Under the pieces are notes generated by a model. That model was not told the DNA's origin. It searched no databases and saw only the letters and a list, made by a program, of their open reading frames with translations. The translations under genes and the position numbers were made by a program. Positions 1-7,899 of a stretch of 47,938 nucleotides of DNA are shown here, piece by piece; the first letter of the stretch is position 1; each line of letters opens with the position of its first letter. This stretch comes from JBOGJI01 sp050747865 (GTDB lineage: Bacteria; Acidobacteriota; Thermoanaerobaculia; Multivoradales; JAHEKO01). Location: positions 1 through 47,938 of the forward strand of contig JBOGJI010000245.1 of assembly GCA_050747865.1 (NCBI GenBank). Reading direction: 5' to 3'.

Positions 1-381
1 CACGTATTGCCGGATGATGCTTAGCGGAGCACCGCCACAAGAGGCGGCGAAGTACGACGGCGACCATAGGTGCTCCCGGTGTGTCCGCACGCGGTAGCGC
101 TTCCGCAGCATCCGGGAGGAGACGCCCTTGAGCGAGTTCACGAGGGTGGAGACCGCGATCTTGGGGGGGTACTCGATAAGCAGGTGCACGTGGTCGTCCT
201 CGCCGTTGCACTCCACCAGGACGGCGCCGAAGTCCTCACAGACGCTGCGAAACACCTCGACAAGGTAGTCGAGCATGGCCGCGGTGAGTACGCCTCGCCG
301 GTACTTGGTCACAAAGACCAAGTGCACGTGCATTGCGGATACGACGTTTCTGCCGCGGCGATAACCTTCGACAACATCCAT
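1..381 (-). CDS. tnpA: IS200/IS605-family transposase TnpA, 3' end cut by window edge
   Basis: This is the Y1 single-strand transposase that cuts and joins the IS ends at their hairpins. The minus-strand frame is open from ATG at 381 to the window edge (127 codons). It begins MDVVEGYRRGRNVVSAMHVH and contains the HUH metal-binding motif HVH at residues 64-66 (context EDDHVHLLIEYPP). The presumed catalytic tyrosine is Y126 in SIIRQY, two codons before the edge. Family members are about 130-150 residues long, so only a short C-terminal tail is missing. It diverges from tnpB, whose ATG is 24 bases away. Confidence 0.9.
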   Translation of the reverse strand, partial: MDVVEGYRRGRNVVSAMHVHLVFVTKYRRGVLTAAMLDYLVEVFRSVCEDFGAVLVECNGEDDHVHLLIEYPPKIAVSTLVNSLKGVSSRMLRKRYRVRTHREHLWSPSYFAASCGGAPLSIIRQYV

Positions 382-397
382 GGACCAAGTGTATACT
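368..397 (+). promoter_or_regulatory. Candidate promoter of tnpB, leaderless
   Basis: TCGACA at 368-373, an 18-base spacer and TATACT at 392-397. The -10 box ends 8 bases before the tnpB ATG at 406, which puts the expected transcript start at or next to the start codon. The same AT-rich patch must also serve the divergent tnpA. Confidence 0.5.
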
Positions 398-405
398 AGG
401 CGACC

Positions 406-1620
406 ATGCAGCTCCGGTACAACTTCCGCCTGTACCCGACGCCGGGCCAGAGGCGATCTCTGGCCCGAGCGTTCGGCTGCGCTCGCGTGGTCTTCAACGA
501 TGCCCTGGCAGCGCGGCGCGAGGCGCACGCCGCCGGGCAGCCGTACCCGTCCTCGGGACATCTCGGCAAGCGGCTCATCACCGAAGCGAAGAAGACTCCG
601 GAGCGCGCTTGGCTCGCCGAAGTCTCCAATATCATCCTCCAACAGGCGCTGCGCGACTTGGACCAGGCGTACGGCAACTTCTTCGACTCGCTTTCCGGCA
701 GGCGCAAAGGCGCACAAGTCGCGCCGCCGCGCTTGCGGTCCCGCAAGGATCATCGGCAGGCGATCCGGTTCAGGCGCGGCGGCTTCTCACTGCGGCCCAG
801 CGGCAAGCTCTATCTCGCCAAGATCGGCGAAGTGCCGGTGCGCTGGTCGCGCAAGCTGCCGCGCGAGCCTTCGTCGGTCTCGGTCATCCTGGATGCCGCA
901 GGGCGGTACTTCGCCTCCTTCGTCGTCGAGGTCGAGACCGCGCCTCTGCCGAAGCGGCACGAGGAGGTCGGGGTCGACCTGGGGCTTTCCTCCTTCGCCG
1001 TTCTGTCGGACGGCACGATGATCGAGAATCCCAGGCTGCTGCGTCAGGCGGAGCGCAAGCTCCGCAAGGCGCAACAGTCGTTGTCGCGTAAGCAAAAGGG
1101 ATCGAACAACCGGCAGAAGGCTCGGGCAAAGCTCGCCCTCGCACATGTCCGCGTGGCAGACGCACGCCGGGACTTCGCGCACAAGCTCTCCACGCAGTTG
1201 ATCCGCGAGAACCAAGCGGTGTACGTCGAGAACTTGTGTGTGAAGGCCTTGGCGCGTACGCGGCTGGCGAAGTCTGTACACGACGCCGGATGGTCCCAGT
1301 TTCTCCGCTTGCTCGAGGAGAAAGCCGGCCGGTATGGCCGGCACTTCGGGAAGGTCAACCGCTTCTATCCGTCGTCGCAGACGTGCTCGGCCTGCGGCCG
1401 GATCGACGGAGCGAAGCCGCTGTACGTCCGCACCTGGACGTGCGCCTGCGGCGTCACGCACGACCGGGACGTGAACGCCGCGCGAAACATCCTCGCCGCC
1501 GGACGGGCGGAGAGGCAAAACGCCTGTGGAGAGGGCGTAAGACCGGGACCGGCGTCGCCGGCTCTGGCGGCCCTCGGCGAAGCAGGAACCCTCCGAGGCG
1601 CTGCGCATGCGGCGCGTTAG
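406..1620 (+). CDS. tnpB: RNA-guided endonuclease TnpB
   Basis: TnpB is the RuvC-type, omega-RNA-guided nuclease of IS200/IS605 elements and is related to Cas12. The 404-residue protein has the usual N-terminal start (MQLRYNFRLYPTPGQ). Its three RuvC acidic residues are D191 (GVDLGLSSFAV), E275 (VYVENL) and D355 (HDRDVNAARNIL). A zinc-ribbon insert has cysteines at 327, 330, 346 and 348; the second pair is CxC rather than the commoner CxxC. No frameshift or internal stop is seen. The C-terminal codons probably overlap the omega RNA. The gene diverges from tnpA. Confidence 0.93.
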   Translation: MQLRYNFRLYPTPGQRRSLARAFGCARVVFNDALAARREAHAAGQPYPSSGHLGKRLITEAKKTPERAWLAEVSNIILQQALRDLDQAYGNFFDSLSGRRKGAQVAPPRLRSRKDHRQAIRFRRGGFSLRPSGKLYLAKIGEVPVRWSRKLPREPSSVSVILDAAGRYFASFVVEVETAPLPKRHEEVGVDLGLSSFAVLSDGTMIENPRLLRQAERKLRKAQQSLSRKQKGSNNRQKARAKLALAHVRVADARRDFAHKLSTQLIRENQAVYVENLCVKALARTRLAKSVHDAGWSQFLRLLEEKAGRYGRHFGKVNRFYPSSQTCSACGRIDGAKPLYVRTWTCACGVTHDRDVNAARNILAAGRAERQNACGEGVRPGPASPALAALGEAGTLRGAAHAAR

Positions 1621-1654
1621 GAATCTCCGCCCTTCAGGACGGAGAGGACGTCAA
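1500..1654 (+). ncRNA. Putative omega RNA (TnpB guide RNA) scaffold over the IS right end
   Basis: In this family the guide RNA scaffold comes from the 3' part of tnpB plus the right end, and the guide is the flanking DNA immediately downstream. The visible part here is the right-end hairpin (1625-1644) followed by AGGACGTCAA to 1654. The guide would then begin near 1655, inside the 5' end of the next glycosyltransferase gene. The 5' boundary given is approximate; the assignment rests on family knowledge rather than a fold I could compute. Confidence 0.45.
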
Positions 1655-1659
1655 GAGAG

Positions 1660-2601
1660 ATGCAAGCGCAAGGCATCAGCCAGCCGTCGCCGCCGCGGGT
1701 CTCGGTCGTCCTGATCTTTCTGAACGGCGAGAGGTACCTGCGCGAGGCGATCGACAGCGTCCTCGGCCAGACCTACGACGACTGGGAGCTGCTGCTGGTG
1801 GACGACGGCTCGACCGACGGAAGCACGGAGCTGGCGCGGGAGTGCGCGCAACGGTGGGGGTCGAAGATCTCGTATCTCGAGCACGAAGGACACCGGAACC
1901 TGGGGATGAGCGCGACGCGCAACCTGGGGATCAGCGAGGCAAGCGGGGAGTATGTCGCTTTCGTCGACGCCGACGACGTCTGGCTGCCGCGGAAGCTGGC
2001 GGAGCAGGTCGAGGTGCTGGATGCCCATCCGGATGCGGCCATGGTGTACGGCAGGGACCTGTACTGGCACTCCTGGAATGTCTCGCAGGGCGGACGTAAC
2101 CCCACGGATCATCTGCCGGCTCTGGGAGTGCCGGCCGGCCGGGTGATCCAGCCACCGACGCTGCTGCCGCGATTCCTTCTGGGGTCGGCGGCGGTCCCGT
2201 GTCCCACCGGCATCATGGTCCGGCGTGCCGCGATCGAGCGTGTCGGTGGGTTCGAAGCGCAGTTCCGGGGTGCCTACATGGTCTACGAGGATCAGGTGTT
2301 CTACTCCAAGCTCTTGCTCAACGAGGCGGTCATCGCCGTCGATGCTTGCTGGGATCGATACCGGCAACACCCGGACGCGAGCTGCGCGGTCGACGAGCAG
2401 CGCGGCCTCAGCGGTGAGACGCGCCGCTACTTTCTGAGCTGGCTCGAGAGTTATTTGCGGGACCAGAAGGTTCAGGATCAGGGGGTGTGGAAGGCGCTCC
2501 GCCAGGCCCAGTGGTTGCTCCGGCATCCCAGGGTGGCCAGACTGTCGAGATTCGTCCGCCGTCGAGTGGGCGGCCCCGCCCTCCGGCTCCGCGACGACTA
2601 G
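1660..2601 (+). CDS. Glycosyltransferase family 2
   Basis: Inverting GT-A transferase that would add a sugar to a lipid-linked glycan in the cytoplasm. It has 313 residues. The fold starts at PRVSVVLIFLNGERYLREAI, with DDGSTDGS and the metal-binding DADDVW typical of GT2. The chosen ATG leaves a 12-residue lead (MQAQGISQPSPP) before the first beta strand. The ATG is 5 bases after the IS right end, and the frame is open upstream to the tnpB stop, so the native promoter or N-terminus may have been displaced by the insertion. Its last 64 codons overlap the 3' end of the convergent SGNH gene. Acceptor unknown. Confidence 0.85.
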   Translation: MQAQGISQPSPPRVSVVLIFLNGERYLREAIDSVLGQTYDDWELLLVDDGSTDGSTELARECAQRWGSKISYLEHEGHRNLGMSATRNLGISEASGEYVAFVDADDVWLPRKLAEQVEVLDAHPDAAMVYGRDLYWHSWNVSQGGRNPTDHLPALGVPAGRVIQPPTLLPRFLLGSAAVPCPTGIMVRRAAIERVGGFEAQFRGAYMVYEDQVFYSKLLLNEAVIAVDACWDRYRQHPDASCAVDEQRGLSGETRRYFLSWLESYLRDQKVQDQGVWKALRQAQWLLRHPRVARLSRFVRRRVGGPALRLRDD

Positions 2602-3703
2602 CTGGCGGCAGCAGGCCCAGCTCGGCAAGGCGCTCGGCCAGCACCTCGGCCACGGCCTGGTGACCGGCCGCCGTCCAGTGCCCGTCACGCATGAAGTGAA
2701 GCTGCTGCCGATCGGGTCGCAGACGCAGCTCCCGAGTCATGTCGATCCACGGCACGCCGGCCTCGGTCGCCGCTGCCGCCATGACCGCGGCGGAGGGCAG
2801 GTCGGCGGCGTCCTCCGAAATGATCTGGGCTTTACCGGTCGTGTACAGGAGGACTATAGGGACCCCCATCTGCTGGGCCTCGCGGGCGAGCAGGACGAGC
2901 AGGCGGCGGGTGCGGTCCGCGTCCGCGGGCGTGAAGTCTTCTCCCCACATGGCGGCGAGGCCGCCCAGGAGGCCGAGCCGCATCCCCCAGTACGAGCCCA
3001 CCTCGGCGATCAAGGTGGTGACGTGGGAGCGGCGCTTCAAGGCGTGGATCGCGTCGATCAGGCGGCCGCTGAGACTCTCCCGGGCCGGTGCCGGCGTTCC
3101 CGGTGGCGGAGGCGCCGCCCCTGCCGCGGCCTCGCCCAGCAGGGCGGCGGCGTGCGGCGAGTCGCGGTTGATCTCGAAGTCGTTGACCGACAGGAACTGC
3201 GCGAGGATCAGGTCCGGTGCGACTTCGCGGCGGCGCCGGCGCAGCCAGATCAGCTCGTCCACGGTGCCGTATCCCGGAACGCCAGCGTTCACCACCGCGA
3301 TGTCGAGCTGCGGGTGCCGGGCCGCCAGGATCTCCTGAAGCCGCACACAATAGGTCTGGTGATCCAGCACGCCGAACCCGAAGGTCTGGGAGTCCCCCAG
3401 CGCCAGGATCTGAAAAGTGTTCTGCCGCCGCGGCGCGGGACCTGGGCCGCGGACGCCGAGATCGCTGATCCGGAACGGGGCGTGGAACTCCGCGCGGGAG
3501 ATGGTCCCCGCGAACCCGGGGGTGAGGACGACGAAACCGTCCTCGTTCTCGGTGAACATGCCGCGGGGAATGGTCGGAAAGACCTGCGGCCGCAGGATGC
3601 GAAGGCCGATCTCCGCGATCCCGAGTGCCGCGAGGGTGGACAGGCCCACGAGGAGCATCGGGGCTCCGATGCGGATCCGTCGTGGGGCACGTGCCTGCGG
3701 CAT
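2408..3703 (-). CDS. SGNH/GDSL-type hydrolase, membrane-anchored
   Basis: Serine esterase or acyltransferase-like enzyme, possibly acting on acyl groups of exported glycan. A single N-terminal membrane segment (about 15-36) is followed by an SGNH domain. The nucleophile block is ALGDSQTFGFG (S105), the block III-like motif is SVND (about 172-175), and D340/H342 lie in RDGHWTAAGH. The catalytic domain ends near residue 368. The last 63 residues are low-complexity and lie exactly antisense to the 3' end of the glycosyltransferase at 1660-2601, so the true stop may have been lost or the tail may be non-functional. It starts 15 bases after the amidotransferase stop, so it probably belongs to the same operon. 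Confidence 0.8.
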   Translation of the reverse strand: MPQARAPRRIRIGAPMLLVGLSTLAALGIAEIGLRILRPQVFPTIPRGMFTENEDGFVVLTPGFAGTISRAEFHAPFRISDLGVRGPGPAPRRQNTFQILALGDSQTFGFGVLDHQTYCVRLQEILAARHPQLDIAVVNAGVPGYGTVDELIWLRRRRREVAPDLILAQFLSVNDFEINRDSPHAAALLGEAAAGAAPPPPGTPAPARESLSGRLIDAIHALKRRSHVTTLIAEVGSYWGMRLGLLGGLAAMWGEDFTPADADRTRRLLVLLAREAQQMGVPIVLLYTTGKAQIISEDAADLPSAAVMAAAATEAGVPWIDMTRELRLRPDRQQLHFMRDGHWTAAGHQAVAEVLAERLAELGLLPPASRRGAGGRGRPLDGGRISTVWPPWDAGATTGPGGAPSTPPDPEPSGPANNSRASSESSGASHR

Positions 3704-3718
3704 CTTCGGCTCAGATCT

Positions 3719-5698
3719 TCACCGCGTCGCGCCCAACACCGCCTCTGGGAGGCCCTGCGGGACCGGGCTGCCGGCGGCACGCAACTCCTCTTCTTGCACC
3801 TCCGCCGCGACGCCGCCGAGGTAGAGGCGGTGCCAGGCATCGAGGCTCGCGAGCTGCCAGATCCGCACGTGATGGTCGGCGCGTCGGCGGGCGTGCTCGT
3901 CGACCAGGGCCTCGATCGCCTGGCGCCGGATCCAGCCCTCCCTGACCAGGGGGCCATGGAGGAGGCGGTCTCTGACCTCGGCAAGCGCTCTTTCCTCCAA
4001 CCATCGGGCCACGGGAAACATGAAGCCCTGCTTGCGGCGACGCAGCAACGCCGGGGGGAGCCACGGCTCGGCGGCACGCCGGAGGGCGACCTTGGTAAGG
4101 CCGTTTCGCACCCGCAGTCGCCGGGGCATCGACAGACAGTACTCCGCCAGCTCCACGTCGAGCAGCGGGGAGCGCACCTCGAGGCCGTGCGCCATGCCCA
4201 AGTGGTCGGCGAGCATCAGGGTGTGCTCCGGCAGGCGCGTCATCAAGTCGGCATAGATCATCCGGTCGAGGCTGTCTGCTCCGGAGAGCTCCTCGAAGGG
4301 GGCCACGATTGCGGCGAGGGCGTCGTGGCCGGCGAGCGAGGCAGACAGCTCCGCTCCGTAGAGCGTGCGGCTGAGCTCCGGCGTGAAGCGCGTGTGACTC
4401 GTCATGCGGGCGTACATGCGTCCGCCTCGTTCCGAGCTGACGGAGTCCAGCCAGCGCGCCCGCTGGGTCAGCGCCTTGTACCCGAAGGACTCGGGCGCCA
4501 GCCGCACGATCGGCCGGATGACCTCCTCCCTGAGCCAGCGTGGAAGCTGTGCGTACTGGTCCGCCCGATCGAAAGCCGCGTAGCGGTCGAACCCGCCGAA
4601 GATCTCGTCTCCGCCGTCGCCGCCGAGCACGACCTTCACGTGGCTTCCGGCGAGGCGGGCCGCCTCGTAGAAGCACGCGGCGATCGGGTCCGAGGGCTCG
4701 TCCAGTGCCGCCACCAGACCGGGAATCCTCCCGAGCAGCGACGCGGAGGCGACCACCTCACGGTGCAGCGTGTGGCACTGCCGCGCCATCGCCCGGGCGT
4801 ACGGCCGCTCGTCGAATGCGGGGACGTCACTGCCCACCGCGAAGGTCTGGAGAGGGTCCGCGCCCTGCCGTGCGAGCGCCGCGACGACGACGCTCGAGTC
4901 GAGCCCTCCGGAGAGGAACGCGCCGACGGGGACGTCGCTCACGCGGTGGGCATCCACCGCGCGTTCGATCCGGGGCAGAAGTCCCTCGATCCACTCGCCG
5001 TCGGAGCGTTCCGGGAAGGCGCCGACTCGGGGCTTCCAGTAGCGTCCGATCACCGGTTCCGGCCCGCCGTCCCAGATCAACCAGTGACCGGCGGCGAGCT
5101 TGCGGATGCCGCGGAACATGGTGAGCGGCGGCGGGATCAGACGCAGCGACAGGTAGTAGCTCACGGCGGCCGGCTCGGGCTCCACGCGGACGTCTGCATG
5201 CGCCAGGAGGGCCTTGATCTCGGAGGCGAACAAAAGCTTGCCATCCGTGACCGTGAAGTAGAACGGCTTCTGCCCGAAGGGGTCCCTGGCCGCCAGCAGC
5301 CGTCCTCGAGTCCCATCCCAGATCGCGAAGGCGAACATCCCGCGCAACCGATTGAGCAACGCGGTGCCGTGGCGCAGGTAGAGCGCCAGGATGACCTCGG
5401 TGTCGGTGCCGCTCTCGAACCGGTGGCCGTCCTCCTCGAGCTCGCGGCGCAACTCGCGGTAGTTGTAGATCTCTCCGTTGTGGGTGATCCAGACTCGTGC
5501 GTTCGGAATCCCCAGCGGCTGGTGGCCTGCCGGGCTCGGGTCGAGGATCGCCAGCCGGCGGTTGCCGAGCACCGCCCGATCGCAAGTCTGGATGCCGTGA
5601 TCATCGGGACCCCGGTGCGCCAGGGCGCGAGTCATTGTCTCCACCTGGCGGACCTCGCGCCACCGGTCTCCTCCCACCACGCCGCAGATGCCACACAT
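3719..5698 (-). CDS. asnB: Asparagine synthase (glutamine-hydrolysing) type amidotransferase
   Basis: Transfers ammonia from glutamine to an ATP-activated carboxylate. In polysaccharide loci such proteins are thought to amidate uronic acids or other substrates. The 659-residue protein has the class II glutaminase N-terminus MCGICGVVGG (Cys2 nucleophile after Met removal), RRLAI and NGEIYNY motifs, and an ATP-pyrophosphatase loop FLSGGLDSS in the second half. Its ATG shares one base with the stop of the sigma-54 regulator upstream (TGATG), and the SGNH gene follows after 15 bases. The linkage suggests a surface-glycan role rather than asparagine supply, which is an inference. Confidence 0.88.
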   Translation of the reverse strand: MCGICGVVGGDRWREVRQVETMTRALAHRGPDDHGIQTCDRAVLGNRRLAILDPSPAGHQPLGIPNARVWITHNGEIYNYRELRRELEEDGHRFESGTDTEVILALYLRHGTALLNRLRGMFAFAIWDGTRGRLLAARDPFGQKPFYFTVTDGKLLFASEIKALLAHADVRVEPEPAAVSYYLSLRLIPPPLTMFRGIRKLAAGHWLIWDGGPEPVIGRYWKPRVGAFPERSDGEWIEGLLPRIERAVDAHRVSDVPVGAFLSGGLDSSVVVAALARQGADPLQTFAVGSDVPAFDERPYARAMARQCHTLHREVVASASLLGRIPGLVAALDEPSDPIAACFYEAARLAGSHVKVVLGGDGGDEIFGGFDRYAAFDRADQYAQLPRWLREEVIRPIVRLAPESFGYKALTQRARWLDSVSSERGGRMYARMTSHTRFTPELSRTLYGAELSASLAGHDALAAIVAPFEELSGADSLDRMIYADLMTRLPEHTLMLADHLGMAHGLEVRSPLLDVELAEYCLSMPRRLRVRNGLTKVALRRAAEPWLPPALLRRRKQGFMFPVARWLEERALAEVRDRLLHGPLVREGWIRRQAIEALVDEHARRRADHHVRIWQLASLDAWHRLYLGGVAAEVQEEELRAAGSPVPQGLPEAVLGATR

Positions 5699-7203
5699 CA
5701 GGGCTCGAGGTCGAACTCGCGCAGCCGCCGGTAGAGCGTGTTGCGGCTGATGCCGAGCAGCCGCGCGGCGGCGGCTCGGTTGCCCCGCGTGCGCTCGAGC
5801 GCGAGGCGGACGTGGTGATGCTTGCGAGCGTCCAGGGCCTCGTCGGGCAGCGCCGCCAGGGAAGGGCGCCGGGCGGAGGAGCCGAGGAACTCCCCGGGCA
5901 GGTCGGTGACCTCGATCAGCGGACCGTCGGCGCCCAGCATGGCGCTCTCGATGACGCCGCGAAGCTCGCGGGCGTTGCCTTCCCAGGGATGGGTGAGCAG
6001 CAGGTTCATGGCCTCGCGGGTGACCTCGAACACCCGCGCGGTGCCGGTGGCGCGGGCTTGGGCAAGGAACCAGGCGACGAGCAGCGGGATGTCGTCGCGC
6101 CGCTCGCGCAGCGGCGGGATGCGGATACGGGCCACCCGCAGCCGGTAGTACAGATCCTGCCGAAACCTCCCCGCGATGACCTCGGCATCCAGATCGCGGT
6201 GAGTGGCGGCGATGACGCGCACGTCGATCTTGCGCGGCCGGGATTCACCCACCCGCGTGATCTCGCCGACCTCGAGCACCCGCAGCAGGCTGGCCTGGAC
6301 GCTGGGTGGAATGTCCCCGATCTCATCGAGCAGGAGAGTGCCGCCGGCCGCCGCCTCGAACAGCCCGATCTGGTCGGCGACGGCGCCGGTGAACGACCCG
6401 CGGCGATGGCCGAAGAGCTGGCTCGAGAGCAGCGATTCGGTCAGACCGGCGCAGTTGACCGCCACGTATGGCCGCCCCTTGCGGCGGCTCAGGTCGTGGA
6501 TGGCGCGCGCCGCCAGCTCCTTGCCGGTGCCGGTCTCCCCTTCGAGGATCACCATCGAGTCGACCGCCGCCACGTCGCGGAGCTGGCGGAAGACCGCGCG
6601 CATCACCGCCGTCTCGCCGATCATGCCCTGGAACTGTGCCGCGCCGCCGACCAACCCCTGGAGGTCATAGAGCTCAGTCACGTCGTGCAGGTAGAGGATG
6701 TGGCGGCTCGCATTGCGCGGGTCGTCGCGGATGTCGAGCTCGATCCAGTAGCGGCGCCCGTCTGTGGTGTCGAGGCGTGCGGGCAGGCGCCGGCGCAGCT
6801 CGACGGGACTTTCCAGGAGCTCCTCGGCACGATGCGTATCTTCGGCAGAAAGCGGCAGCAGCTCCTGCCAGCGCTTGCCCCGTGCCTGCTGAGTCGTGTT
6901 GCCGAGCACACGTTCGGCGGCGTCGTTCAGGAACTCGATCCTGCCGCTGCCATCGATCAGGCACACGCCGACCCGGATCTGGTCGAGGATGGCCAGCAGG
7001 TCCCGATGGGCGCGCTCGAACCCCCGCTGTCTGTGCGCGAGCTCGTCACGCTGCGCCACGAGCTGCCGCGTGCGTGCCGCCACCGCGGACTCCAGCTTCT
7101 CGGCACGGCGCGTCAGCCGGCGCTGCCCGAGCTGGTACGCGGCCACCGTGAGGAGGATGAGCAGCCCCAAGTACAGGGCCAGGAATCCAGGTGATGGAAC
7201 CAT
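5698..7203 (-). CDS. Membrane-anchored PAS/AAA+ sigma-54-dependent transcriptional activator
   Basis: Enhancer-binding protein that would remodel sigma-54 RNA polymerase. The ATG at 7203 was chosen because the residues from there (MVPSPGFLALYLGLLILL) form a membrane helix directly. Order in 501 residues: membrane segment 6-26, coiled linker to about 66, PAS domain about 67-180, AAA+ domain with Walker A GETGTGKE (222-229), sigma-54 contact loop GSFTGA (269-274, usually GAFTGA) and Walker B TLLLDEIGD, then a Fis-type HTH (NRAAAARLLGISRNTLYRRL). There is no receiver domain, so the signal is probably sensed by the PAS or membrane part. It is translationally coupled to asnB. Confidence 0.9.
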   Translation of the reverse strand: MVPSPGFLALYLGLLILLTVAAYQLGQRRLTRRAEKLESAVAARTRQLVAQRDELAHRQRGFERAHRDLLAILDQIRVGVCLIDGSGRIEFLNDAAERVLGNTTQQARGKRWQELLPLSAEDTHRAEELLESPVELRRRLPARLDTTDGRRYWIELDIRDDPRNASRHILYLHDVTELYDLQGLVGGAAQFQGMIGETAVMRAVFRQLRDVAAVDSMVILEGETGTGKELAARAIHDLSRRKGRPYVAVNCAGLTESLLSSQLFGHRRGSFTGAVADQIGLFEAAAGGTLLLDEIGDIPPSVQASLLRVLEVGEITRVGESRPRKIDVRVIAATHRDLDAEVIAGRFRQDLYYRLRVARIRIPPLRERRDDIPLLVAWFLAQARATGTARVFEVTREAMNLLLTHPWEGNARELRGVIESAMLGADGPLIEVTDLPGEFLGSSARRPSLAALPDEALDARKHHHVRLALERTRGNRAAAARLLGISRNTLYRRLREFDLEP

Positions 7204-7234
7204 GGATGCCCGCCAATGGTACACCTGTAACGGG

Positions 7235-7360
7235 TTTGGCGCACCCCCCTGGGACACTTTGGTACACGCCGTGTAGGAGCTCGGTTGCCTCACACCTGGA
7301 ACAGCTTTGCGCACCTCCTGGGACGCTTTGGTACATCTTGTGTGCGAGGTTCGGTTCTCG
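7235..7360. repeat. Direct repeats upstream of the sigma-54 regulator
   Basis: Two copies of a unit of about 55 bases start at 7235 and 7306. They share CGCACC, TGGGAC, CTTTGGTACA and GTGT in the same order. A third partial copy of the TGGTACA core is at 7217-7223; the cores lie at 7217, 7260 and 7329. The repeats fill most of the 267 bases between the regulator start (7203) and the ankyrin gene (7471). No gene or convincing promoter is visible there. They could be operator sites or the end of a lost IS. Confidence 0.6.
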
Positions 7361-7470
7361 AGTCGTTAGCCGGGATCCCCGTAACTCACGTCTCAACAAC
7401 AATTTAGAGCGTCCGCGGGCAGGCTGGCATCAGCGGTGCCTTTGTACGCAGACGATGGCGGTGCTCGCGT

Positions 7471-7899
7471 ATGAACGCCGAGATACCAGAACGTCCGCTC
7501 GCACTCTTCCAGGCGGTCGAGCGGGGAGACGTGGCGTGGACCGCCCGTCTGCTCGCCGGCGGGGCGAATCCGGACCGCATGAACCCGCAAGGGACGACAC
7601 CGCTCATGGTCGCCGCCCTGGGCACGGATGTCGCCATCGTCCACGCCCTGGTGGCGGCGGGGGCGGAGGTGAACCGGCAGGCGGCGGACGGCAGCACCGC
7701 CTTGATGAAGGCGGCGCTGTGGGGGCGCGTGGACCTGGTCGTCGCGCTGCTGCGGCTTGGCGCCGATCCGACGCTGACCGACGCCGAAGGCTGGACCGCG
7801 GCGCAGATCGCCTGCGCCCGGGGGCACTACGGGATCGGCCAGCTCCTCGCCGCCTGGGAGCCGGCGCGGGACGAGGAGCCGGAGGTGTCTAGGCCGTGA
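7471..7899 (+). CDS. Ankyrin-repeat protein
   Basis: Small, 142-residue protein built from ankyrin repeats, a protein-protein binding scaffold. Repeat-like units are RPLALFQAVERGDVAWTARL, GTTPLMVAALGTDVAIVHAL, GSTALMKAALWGRVDLVVAL and GWTAAQIACARGHYGIGQLL, linked by LLxxGANPD, VAAGAEVN and LRLGADPT. There is no signal peptide or membrane segment, so it is probably cytoplasmic. The stop codon overlaps the start of the following sigma factor by four bases (GTGA), so the two are likely translated together. A role as partner or inhibitor of that sigma factor is an inference. Confidence 0.85.
   Translation: MNAEIPERPLALFQAVERGDVAWTARLLAGGANPDRMNPQGTTPLMVAALGTDVAIVHALVAAGAEVNRQAADGSTALMKAALWGRVDLVVALLRLGADPTLTDAEGWTAAQIACARGHYGIGQLLAAWEPARDEEPEVSRP

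Larger units (their letters stand above)
1..1654. mobile_element. IS200/IS605-family insertion sequence, left end outside window
   Basis: A Y1 HUH transposase gene (minus) and a TnpB gene (plus) sit back to back with 24 bases between their start codons, the divergent arrangement of IS605-type elements. After the tnpB stop comes a hairpin at 1625-1644 (8-base arms with one mismatch, loop TTCA), then AGGACGTCAA, which resembles the right ends I know for this family. I place the right boundary at about 1654. The left end lies before position 1. Both catalytic centres appear intact, so the element may be active. Confidence 0.85.

Noticed and set aside
2660..5734. Long plus-strand frame opposite the SGNH and amidotransferase genes
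   Set aside because: No domain, Gly/Arg/Asp-rich shadow; the minus-strand genes carry intact catalytic motifs.
7393..7827. Minus-strand frame opposite the ankyrin gene
   Set aside because: Antisense shadow; the plus strand has four clear ankyrin repeats and a GTGA overlap with the sigma gene.
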